DNA of 24,086 nucleotides, taken from DASYSA01 sp036003885. GTDB taxonomy: Bacteria; Acidobacteriota; Blastocatellia; UBA7656. The notes beneath the pieces were generated by a model. It was not told where the DNA came from, did no database searches, and worked only from the letters and a program-made list of their open reading frames with translations. The DNA lies in contig DASYSA010000198.1 of assembly GCA_036003885.1 (NCBI GenBank), positions 1 through 24,086 on the forward strand, in the 5' to 3' direction. The position numbers were made by a program, and so were the translations under genes. Positions 14,831 through 21,443 of this stretch are shown one piece after another. The stretch's first letter is position 1. The number at the start of each line of letters is the position of its first letter.

Positions 14831-15634
14831 TTGAGATACGGACTGATTGCAGGCAATGGGCGATTTCCGTTCCTGGTGCTTGAAGGGGCGCGCAGTCGCG
14901 GCGTCGAAATGGTCGTGGCCGCAATCAAAGAGGAGGCGGCGCCGGAGATTGAAAGCTTCGGCGAGCGCGTCGAGTGGATGGGAGTAGGCCAACTGGGTCG
15001 TCTGATTCGCTTCTTCAAAAAAGAGCAGGTCACACATGCGGTTATGGCCGGACAGGTCAAACATTCCCAGATTTTTCGGCTGAACGCCCTGCCGGACCTG
15101 CGGATGGTGCGGATGCTCGCTCGCCTGCAGGTCAGGAATACCGGCAACCTGATCGGGGCGGTGGCTGAGGAACTGGCTGGCGAGGGCATAACACTGGTTG
15201 ATTCTACTGTGTTCCTGGAAGTGCTCCTGGCGCGTGAAGGAGTGTTGACCCGTCGCGGGCCTGCGAAAGACGAGATCGCGGACATCGAATATGGGCTGGA
15301 TGTGGCACGGGGAATCGCGGGATTCGATCTCGGACAGACGATCGCAGTCAAGGACCGCGCGGTGGTGGCGATCGAGGCGATGGAGGGAACCGATGCGGTG
15401 ATTCTTCGGGCCGGGGAGATCACTCGCGGCCGTTCCTTCGTTGTTGTAAAGGCAGCGAAGCCGGAGCAGGATATGAGATTCGACGTGCCGGTGATCGGTG
15501 TGCCCACGATCGAGGCCATGATCTGCGCTGGGGCAAGCGCTATCCACGTGACGGCGAACAAGACGTTGTTGTTCGATAAGGACGAATTGATTGCTCTAGC
15601 AGACACGAAGAGCATCACAGTTGTGAGCGGCTAG
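14831..15634 (+). CDS. lpxI: UDP-2,3-diacylglucosamine pyrophosphatase LpxI (DUF1009)
   Basis: 267 aa from a TTG at 14831, one base after the upstream stop, with GGAG eight bases before it. This start gives MRYGLIAGNGRFP, the canonical LpxI N-terminus. LpxI hydrolyses UDP-2,3-diacylglucosamine to lipid X and UMP at the membrane surface, replacing LpxH in many bacteria. Visible are the N-terminal GLIAGNGRFP loop, GQLGRLIRFFKKE (53-65), HAVMAGQVKHSQIF (69-82) and the C-terminal catalytic-type block KPEQDMRFDVPVIG (210-223), with CAGASAIHVTANKTLLFD (232-249). The gene completes the lpxD-fabZ-lpxA-OCD-lpxI operon. lpxB is not in the window. A heptamer array starts four bases after its stop. Confidence 0.94.
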   Translation: MRYGLIAGNGRFPFLVLEGARSRGVEMVVAAIKEEAAPEIESFGERVEWMGVGQLGRLIRFFKKEQVTHAVMAGQVKHSQIFRLNALPDLRMVRMLARLQVRNTGNLIGAVAEELAGEGITLVDSTVFLEVLLAREGVLTRRGPAKDEIADIEYGLDVARGIAGFDLGQTIAVKDRAVVAIEAMEGTDAVILRAGEITRGRSFVVVKAAKPEQDMRFDVPVIGVPTIEAMICAGASAIHVTANKTLLFDKDELIALADTKSITVVSG

Positions 15635-15637
15635 AAT

Positions 15638-15730
15638 GGTTTCGGGTTTGTGGTTTAGGGTTGAAGGCACCGGAACAGTTGAGAGACTGAACCTGAAGCC
15701 ACAAACCCGAAACGCGAAACCCTAAACCCG
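15638..15730. repeat. Inverted GTTTNGG-type heptamer array downstream of lpxI
   Basis: The left arm (15638-15664) has 7-bp units GTTTCGG, GTTTGTG and GTTTAGG. The right arm (about 15695-15730), read on minus, has GTTTAGG, GTTTCGC, GTTTCGG and GTTTGTG. The core GTTTCGGGTTTGTGG (15639-15653) pairs perfectly with 15699-15713. The order of units differs between arms, so they are not a simple inverted duplication. It separates lpxI from the DUF4388 gene. Confidence 0.83.
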
Positions 15731-15736
15731 CTGGCG

Positions 15737-15766
15737 CTGACCAGGGGCAGTCGTCTGTGGTAAACT
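15737..15766 (+). promoter_or_regulatory. Weak candidate promoter for the DUF4388 gene
   Basis: CTGACC (15737-15742), an 18-bp spacer and TAAACT (15761-15766) match the sigma-70 consensus at four of six positions each, just right of the repeat array and 38 bp before the start codon. Pattern match only. Confidence 0.25.
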
Positions 15767-15803
15767 GCCTTGTGAATATGGCTGAGGGACGGCAAGGGGA
15801 GTG

Positions 15804-16511
15804 ATGGTTAGGAACACCTCGAGTGATTTTGATCCCGAAAGCGCGATAATAGACGCGGATCTCCTGGTCAAATACCGCATGGTGAACCGCGCTATCGAGA
15901 CGCTCGAGCGGGCTATCGACAGCATGCCTCGCCATGTAGGGCTCCGTGAAAAGCTGAGGGAGATACTGATAGATGCCGGCCGGCGCGATCACGCCGCTCA
16001 GCAGTGCCTGGCTCTGGCCAGCTTGTTGATCTCAGCCGGGGACCTCGAGCATGCGAACGAGCGTTTGCTGGAGGCGAAACGCCTGGACCCGCGCGTCTCC
16101 GTGACGGGCCAGTTCCGGGATATGCGCAAGACGGAGCCCGCCGCCGCTCCTCCCACTATTCGCACTCAAAGAATTCTACAGGGCAGCCTCTCCGACGTTA
16201 ATCTCTTCGACATCCTTCAGATCGTAGAGAACAGCCATTTGACCGGCGCGTTAACCATCAGTTCCTCGGTATGTGATGGTGAGATACACTTCGACCAGGG
16301 TCAGATCATTGGAGCGAAGTCCGGTTCAGACTCGGGCATGAAAGCCCTGAGCAAGATAGCCGGCGCCATAGATGGAACGTTCGAGTTCGAGAAGTCGGGC
16401 AAGGACTACGAACATACGATTCAGGCCACCAGCAACACTGCCCTCATACTCGACATGCTGCGAGCGAAGGACGAAGAGGATCATGGGCTGGGCGCACTCG
16501 ACGCGTTCTAG
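15804..16511 (+). CDS. TPR-like / DUF4388 domain protein
   Basis: 235 aa from the ATG at 15804, preceded by AAGGGGA; a GTG three bases upstream is also possible. Residues 18-100 are helical and TPR-like (KYRMVNRAIETLERAIDSMP, then HAAQQCLALASLLISAGDLEHANERLLEAKRLDP). Residues 123-205 fit DUF4388: ILQGSLSDVNLFDILQIVENSHLTG, GEIHFDQGQIIGAKSGS and GTFEFEK. DUF4388 proteins are found with gliding, signalling and two-component systems in Deltaproteobacteria-like and Acidobacteriota genomes, and are usually thought to mediate protein interaction. There is no signal peptide, so it is cytoplasmic. It lies between the lpx block and the convergent ompH genes; a functional link is not shown. Confidence 0.8.
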   Translation: MVRNTSSDFDPESAIIDADLLVKYRMVNRAIETLERAIDSMPRHVGLREKLREILIDAGRRDHAAQQCLALASLLISAGDLEHANERLLEAKRLDPRVSVTGQFRDMRKTEPAAAPPTIRTQRILQGSLSDVNLFDILQIVENSHLTGALTISSSVCDGEIHFDQGQIIGAKSGSDSGMKALSKIAGAIDGTFEFEKSGKDYEHTIQATSNTALILDMLRAKDEEDHGLGALDAF

Positions 16512-16597
16512 CAAACCGCCTGGACACAACCACTGGTTGAATTTGAACTCTGGGGTCCTGGAGTCATCCAGCTCTGAAAAAATACGTTTCTGCATGG

Positions 16598-16631
16598 ATC
16601 GACACGAGAACCTTCAGGTTCTCGTGTCGAT
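16598..16631. terminator. Perfect 16-bp hairpin between convergent genes
   Basis: ATCGACACGAGAACCT (16598-16613) is followed by TC and its exact reverse complement (16616-16631). It sits between the DUF4388 stop (16511) and the ompH stop (16640), so it is well placed to end transcripts from both sides. A short A-run (16577-16581) lies on the left, which gives a T-tract for the minus-strand transcript; the plus-strand side lacks one. Confidence 0.75.
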
Positions 16632-16639
16632 GGGATCTC

Positions 16640-17251
16640 TCAAGGCTTCTGTGGAGCAGGTGCGGGTGCGGTTGCGACCGGATTTGCTTTGTTGTACTCG
16701 GTCACGAAATCCTGGGTTATGTCCGCGCGCGGGTCGTACCAAACAATCGTGTTAGACTGGATGGCGTTGGCCAGGTCTATGAGCATGGAGATGCCGCGTT
16801 TCTCAGTGTAGGCCTCGACGAACTTCGTCAGTTTTTCCCTTATCGGTCCGAGCAGTTGGTCCTTGGCCCGGTTGCCATCGGCTTCCAGGTCTTCCTGCTT
16901 GCGCTGGTATTCGCGCTTCTCTCTTTCGAGTTGCTCGTTCGTTTCGGCAAGCTTCGCAGGCGCAAGAACCCCGCTTTGAGTCTTAATCGTGTTCTCGAGC
17001 GCGGCAACGCGTTCGCCCTTTGACTGTAGTTCTCGGACGCGAGGCTCGAACTGGCGATTGAGCGCTTCGACTCTGGCTTTGAACTCGCCGATCTGCTCCT
17101 GAAAGATTCCGGTGTTGATAAACGCGACCTTCCCCTTCGTAACAACGCCCGCGGGCCTGCCCTGAGTTGGAGCGCTGACCTGTTGAGCGGAAGCGGCGAT
17201 GGAGAGGGCGGCAAGCGCCAGCATTAGTTGTACTATTCTCACACGTATCAC
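16640..17251 (-). CDS. ompH: OmpH/Skp family periplasmic chaperone (second copy)
   Basis: 203 aa from a GTG at 17251, chosen because AAAGGAG lies six bases upstream; an ATG at 17278 overlaps the upstream stop (ATGA) and is the alternative. The signal peptide is 1-22 (IVQLMLALAALSIAASA). VAFINTGIFQEQIGEFKARVEAL opens the Skp domain, and a long Glu/Lys/Gln-rich coiled coil follows (about 55-125), the tentacle of Skp-like trimers. The C-terminal DITQDFVTEYNKANPV is identical to that of the neighbouring copy, followed by a Pro/Ala tail. Skp binds unfolded outer-membrane proteins in the periplasm and passes them to BamA, encoded two genes upstream in the same operon. About 45% of nearby residues match the first copy. 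Confidence 0.88.
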   Translation of the reverse strand: MIRVRIVQLMLALAALSIAASAQQVSAPTQGRPAGVVTKGKVAFINTGIFQEQIGEFKARVEALNRQFEPRVRELQSKGERVAALENTIKTQSGVLAPAKLAETNEQLEREKREYQRKQEDLEADGNRAKDQLLGPIREKLTKFVEAYTEKRGISMLIDLANAIQSNTIVWYDPRADITQDFVTEYNKANPVATAPAPAPQKP

Positions 17252-17274
17252 TGATAGCTCCTTTAGCCGCGCTG

Positions 17275-17922
17275 TCATTGCTTCACGCCTGGTTTGGTCG
17301 GGCCCGGCGTAGGTCTGGCAGTAGGCTGTGCTGCCGGCGGGGCCGCCGCGGTCGGGACCGGATTAGCTTTGTTGTACTCGGTGACGAAGTCCTGGGTTAT
17401 GTCCGTACTCGGGGACCAGTAGGCGAGAGTTCCCGTTTGAGCGACCGAGGGAAGGTCGATGATCATTATGATGCTGCGCTGCAATGCGTAGTTCTGCATG
17501 AACTGATAGAGCTTCTCGCGTACAGGCTTGGTTGTGACGTCCAGGGCTTTGGCATAGTCGGCCTGGAGGTCTTCCACGAGCCTCGTGCCCTGCCTCTTAA
17601 GTTCCTCGACTTCTGCCTGCAGATCGCGGAGCTTGTCTGGAGCCAGGGTCGGTCCCTTGGTCGCGATCTCGTTCTCCTTTTGCGCTACTTGTTGCCTGAG
17701 TTGGTCGACCTTCTGCGATTGCGGCTTGAACTGATTCTCGACCTGATCATACTTCTGCTTCAGCTCCCCGATCATGGTTGGGAACGCATTCGTGTTGAGG
17801 ACCACCATCTTGCCATCGGGAATGGTCCCAGCCACGGCCGCCGGCGATTGTTGCGCCAGAGCGCTTAGGGATAATGCTGCCATGATCATGGATGCAAAGG
17901 CAGCGAATCTAATCTTCACCAT
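17275..17922 (-). CDS. ompH: OmpH/Skp family periplasmic chaperone (first copy)
   Basis: 215 aa; AGGAG precedes the ATG. The signal peptide is 1-23 (FAAFASMIMAALSLSALA). The Skp domain begins at KMVVLNTNAFPTMIGELKQKYDQV, followed by a coiled coil (about 58-130, QKVDQLRQQVAQKENEIA region). The C-terminal DITQDFVTEYNKANPV is shared exactly with the next gene and is followed by a Pro/Ala/Thr-rich tail (about 190-215). It likely acts with BamA as a holdase for nascent outer-membrane proteins. It follows bamA by about 180 bp and has its own good promoter candidate there, then runs into the second ompH with a 23-bp gap. The 49 bp encoding the shared motif (17357-17405) differ from 16677-16725 at only three positions. 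Confidence 0.88.
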   Translation of the reverse strand: MVKIRFAAFASMIMAALSLSALAQQSPAAVAGTIPDGKMVVLNTNAFPTMIGELKQKYDQVENQFKPQSQKVDQLRQQVAQKENEIATKGPTLAPDKLRDLQAEVEELKRQGTRLVEDLQADYAKALDVTTKPVREKLYQFMQNYALQRSIIMIIDLPSVAQTGTLAYWSPSTDITQDFVTEYNKANPVPTAAAPPAAQPTARPTPGPTKPGVKQ

Positions 17923-17989
17923 AACTGCTCCTGTTAATCTTAGATTGACTGGGCCACATTAGCGTCGGCCGCGGCCTTGAGGAAAACGC

Positions 17990-18019
17990 ATTATAGCAGG
18001 CCCGCTTGCCGGCTGCCAG
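17990..18019 (-). promoter_or_regulatory. Promoter candidate for the ompH pair
   Basis: On the minus strand, CTGGCA (18019-18014, four of six) is followed by an 18-bp spacer and a perfect TATAAT (17995-17990). It lies in the bamA-ompH gap, leaving a leader of about 60 nt, and would let the chaperones be expressed independently of bamA. Confidence 0.5.
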
Positions 18020-18080
18020 CTAGGGCCACTTGTCCGCCGGTCCCGTTCTCCGCCTTCCTGATCGCAGGGGACGGGGAACG

Positions 18081-18095
18081 CTGAACATCGTTCAG
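18081..18095 (-). terminator. Short hairpin just after bamA
   Basis: CTGAAC-ATC-GTTCAG forms a 6-bp stem with a 3-nt loop, nine bases past the bamA stop. No T-tract follows, so it may be an attenuator, an RNA 3'-end structure or chance. Confidence 0.3.
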
Positions 18096-18104
18096 AAATC
18101 AGCC

Positions 18105-21056
18105 TCAGAAGGTTCGTCCGACTGAGAAGCGAATCGCGCGCTTCTCTTCGAGCAAATACAGATTGCGGGTCTGAGCGTTCGGGTTCCAGGCGAATATCAA
18201 GCGGAAGGGCACATTGATGACCGGCACCTGAACTCGAATCTCGCCGCCAAGACTATAGCGATAGGTGCTGTAGAGTCCGCCCGTCCCCTCCTGCAAGGCT
18301 ACCGTTGTGGTGTCCTGCCGCTCCCCAAAGACCGAACCTATCCTGAAGCCCGGAGGCACGATCCCCGGCTGTTCGGGTGTCCGAGCCTGCCTCAACTCGC
18401 GATCAGTGGCGATGAGCCCGCGCTGATTGAGAATAACCGGGATCCCATTGTTCAACGGGACCGGAAGGAACTCGCTAACGATAAGTTGATTCTGAGACTT
18501 TCGCAGATTGAACACCGAACCGATATCAAAGAACGTCGCAACAGCGAGCGGACCCGCTATCGGAATGCGGTATTCTACGTTTGCGAGGAGTTGCGTGTCG
18601 CCGCCCACTGGAATCAGGTTTGCCGGCGCATTGGGGAACAGAGTTGGAACCGGTTCGTTCTGGACTGTAAATTGTCTGATGACCTCGGGAGCGACGCTGT
18701 TGGGTTTGGCCTGATTTGGCTTACGCTCCTTGAACTTTGTTCCATCCTCAGCCTGTACAAACACGTTTTGTGTAGTGAATGTGTTGTGCAGGGGCACCAG
18801 TGGAGAGATTGAGCGTATATTGTAGCCTCGGATTGAATCCTCGCCCCCGAGGAAGAATCGGGCAAACAACGGGGTCCCGCCGATGAATGAGAATGAGTTC
18901 GACTCGAACCGCGAGCCGAAGGGACTGATGTGTCCAGCCAACACGCGGAATCCGAAGGTGCGTGTCTTGCCTGGTTCGGGCCGGGCGCTTGCCTCTTTGC
19001 CCGCAAACATGGGTCTGAAGTACTTGAATTCAAGTGTCGGCTCAATTGTATTGACCTTGCCGCCCAGCGGGCCGCCCGAGATAGAGAGTCCTATCGTAAA
19101 GGCTTTGCCGTTGGTCGGGTCGAGCGACGAATTCAGAGTCGTGAACGACAGCGTCGGCGTGAGGGTGGATTGAGTGACGCCCTTTTGTTGGAAGCTCACG
19201 AGGATATCGTTCGTCTTATCGGCGTCGTTGTTGACATCGGGGTTAATGATGTCAGTGGTGCGGAACGAGTATGACATGCCCAGTCTGATGAATCGCCCCA
19301 TTCGGAAACGCTTGGCGAAGTACTGAAGCGGGGCGGAGGCAGAGACCGAGGCCCCCTTTGTCCTCTGCGTGAACAACTGGGCGCCGAAGTTCCCCAGCAG
19401 GCTTTGCGTAGGAATCGCCCCAAATCCCTGACCGAAGAATTTGTAGTCCTGATAGAAGATGTTGAATCCGAGGCTGATGGGAGTTCCTTTCACATAGGGC
19501 TCGGTGAACCCAATAGAAGCGATCTTCTGCTGGTTCCCTGCCGCGATTGAAAGGGAGAGAGACTCACCGTAACCGAGCACGTTGTTGGTCGAGTAGTCGA
19601 TGCCGATATACGAGCCGCCGATACCCGACACGCCGCCGGTGAAGCTGATCTGCTGCCGGCCCTTTTCCTGCACCTTTACCGTGACGTCCACCTGGCCTTC
19701 TTTTTCGTTGGTGTTGATCGTGGCGTCTTCCTTCTTGATCTGATCGAAGTAGCCTAGCTGGTTCAGCCGAAGTATACTCAGGTCCCAGTACTCTTCGTTG
19801 TAGCGCTCGCCTTCGTTCAGCAGCACTTCACGGCGCAACACGTTGTCGCGAGTGAAAGTATTACCGATGAACTCCAATCTGCGCAGGGTATACTGCTTGC
19901 CTTCTTCCATCGTGAAAGTGATGTCCACTATGCCTGTCTTCTGGTCGTCGGGCGAATCCTTAAAGTCGGGCACATAACCGGCTTCGAACTGGATATACCC
20001 CCGAGAGCCATAGAGCTTCTTGAGGTTCTCCATTCCCTTATTGACAACTGAGTAGCCGCGCACGATGTCACCCGGCTTGATGTTCAGGATACCCTTGATC
20101 TGTTCGGCGGTGAATTCGGTGTTGTCTTCAACTTTGATTTCGCCGGCCTTGTACTGGCGTCCTTCGTCGATCGGCACGACTATCTTCAGACCGCGTCCCT
20201 TGTGCCCGAACAGGGGGATCCAGGTTCCGACCTTTCCGACCTCCTCGACTCGGGGCTCGCCGAAGTGCGCTTTCAAGTAGCCGCTGTCAGCGTAAACCAG
20301 CACGCGCAGGCGATCCAGATCGGCTTGAAGCTTATCCTTGTGATAGATGTCTTTTGACGAAAACGTAGTGAACAGCCCCAGCTGTTTGACCAGCTTCATC
20401 TTGCTGCGGAGTTGAGAGTCGGAGTAGACGGTGTTTCCATCGAACTCGATTTCAGCAACGCGGAACCGTGGACCCTCTTCGATCTTGAACGTCAGAGCGA
20501 CGGCGGTGCTGGATATGTCCTCTACGACAGGTTCCACCTTGGCTTCGGGGCGACCTTCGTTGCCAAGCATCTCTTTGATGACTGCTGCCGCCCGCTTTGC
20601 CTTCACCGGATCATACTGAGATTCTTTGGAAAGCCCTACCTGGCGTTTGCGAAACTCTTCGAGCAGAGTGGATTGCTGAATTGACTTAAGCCCATCGTAC
20701 TTTATGTCGAGCAGCAGGGGGCGCTCACGTACTTCGAAGGTGATGATCTTTCCGCCCCTGGCGCCTTCTTCGGCAAAGACTTTGACATCTTCGAAGTGGC
20801 CCTGAGCGTTAAGAGCTCTCACGTCACGGTCAACCTGCGCGGGGTTGTAGGGATCTCCCTCCCGCGTTCCAATCCATATCTTGACCGTGGATTCGGGAAT
20901 GCGGCGCGTACCTCGAATTTGCACCTGCTCCACCAGCACGTCCTGAGGCCCGCTGGCCAGCGCGCTCGGATGCACTCGTGCGATTCGTCCGTCGAGTATC
21001 CAACTGCCGCTAGCCGCGATCAATGCTACTACAAGCAGAACAACACGCTTACTCAT
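18105..21056 (-). CDS. bamA: Outer membrane protein assembly factor BamA
   Basis: 983 aa from the ATG at 21056 (MSKRVVLLVVALIAASG signal peptide); a frame open 33 codons further upstream has no signal-like start and is not used. BamA folds and inserts beta-barrel proteins into the outer membrane. Five POTRA domains can be placed at about 41-113, 114-195, 196-300, 301-388 and 389-465, each with a Gly-Asn/Asp turn such as FDGNTVYSD and FIGNTFTRDN. The 16-strand barrel spans about 466-983, with the L6 motif IRGY at 742-745 and a terminal aromatic (SVGRTF) as the beta-signal. It is longer than E. coli BamA (about 810): Pro/Gln/Lys-rich loops at about 765-815 and 850-925 account for much of the excess. 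It is followed by two ompH genes on the same strand. Confidence 0.96.
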   Translation of the reverse strand: MSKRVVLLVVALIAASGSWILDGRIARVHPSALASGPQDVLVEQVQIRGTRRIPESTVKIWIGTREGDPYNPAQVDRDVRALNAQGHFEDVKVFAEEGARGGKIITFEVRERPLLLDIKYDGLKSIQQSTLLEEFRKRQVGLSKESQYDPVKAKRAAAVIKEMLGNEGRPEAKVEPVVEDISSTAVALTFKIEEGPRFRVAEIEFDGNTVYSDSQLRSKMKLVKQLGLFTTFSSKDIYHKDKLQADLDRLRVLVYADSGYLKAHFGEPRVEEVGKVGTWIPLFGHKGRGLKIVVPIDEGRQYKAGEIKVEDNTEFTAEQIKGILNIKPGDIVRGYSVVNKGMENLKKLYGSRGYIQFEAGYVPDFKDSPDDQKTGIVDITFTMEEGKQYTLRRLEFIGNTFTRDNVLRREVLLNEGERYNEEYWDLSILRLNQLGYFDQIKKEDATINTNEKEGQVDVTVKVQEKGRQQISFTGGVSGIGGSYIGIDYSTNNVLGYGESLSLSIAAGNQQKIASIGFTEPYVKGTPISLGFNIFYQDYKFFGQGFGAIPTQSLLGNFGAQLFTQRTKGASVSASAPLQYFAKRFRMGRFIRLGMSYSFRTTDIINPDVNNDADKTNDILVSFQQKGVTQSTLTPTLSFTTLNSSLDPTNGKAFTIGLSISGGPLGGKVNTIEPTLEFKYFRPMFAGKEASARPEPGKTRTFGFRVLAGHISPFGSRFESNSFSFIGGTPLFARFFLGGEDSIRGYNIRSISPLVPLHNTFTTQNVFVQAEDGTKFKERKPNQAKPNSVAPEVIRQFTVQNEPVPTLFPNAPANLIPVGGDTQLLANVEYRIPIAGPLAVATFFDIGSVFNLRKSQNQLIVSEFLPVPLNNGIPVILNQRGLIATDRELRQARTPEQPGIVPPGFRIGSVFGERQDTTTVALQEGTGGLYSTYRYSLGGEIRVQVPVINVPFRLIFAWNPNAQTRNLYLLEEKRAIRFSVGRTF

Positions 21057-21443
21057 ACTTACTTGCACACTCCCAAGAGATTCAGAGCACGATTCGGAAC
21101 TATCTCTCCAGTTGGTTTCTGTCTGAGTCAGGTTATAAAGATCGAGCGACCGCAAGCCTCCAGCCCGGCCAGGTCCGGTGTCGTTGGACCGGCGGGCACC
21201 TCGCTTCGGTCTGGAGATTCGCCCTACTCAAAGTCAGAACGATGAATTGACCGCTTATTGTAACAAAAATGCAGGGGCCTACCAAAGTCCATTGGATGAT
21301 CGGGAATGGCAGCAGCGCCGGGAAAAGGCACAGCGAGCGCAGAGAAGAGTTATGCAGGGTTTTTCCCTTCTGTGGGTTGGGTTTGGCGATGGCCGGCTCC
21401 AGGTATGAGGAGGCTGCCATTGTCGTGGGTTCGGTTCCAGATC
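21057..21443. other. 387-bp gap between clpC and bamA
   Basis: No gene is supported. It holds the bamA promoter candidate (21257-21285), a leader of about 195 nt before bamA, a weak stem GGTCC/GGACC near 21170-21190, and a possible decayed CGCAGAG-type repeat sharing GCGCAGAGAA (21337-21346) with the repeat before 13843. A clear terminator for clpC was not seen. Confidence 0.45.
21257..21285 (-). promoter_or_regulatory. Promoter candidate for bamA
   Basis: On minus, TTGGTA (21285-21280, four of six) is 17 bp from TACAAT (21262-21257, five of six). It lies about 200 bp upstream of the bamA start, after clpC ends, and implies a long leader. Confidence 0.45.

Noticed and set aside
14732..15618. 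Long minus-strand open frames opposite lpxI
   Set aside because: The plus-strand frame encodes a full LpxI; the reverse frames are products of high GC and codon bias.
21320..21375. Intrinsic terminator after clpC
   Set aside because: Only a 3-bp GGGAAAAACCC-like stem is present, without a G/C-rich stem and T-tract.
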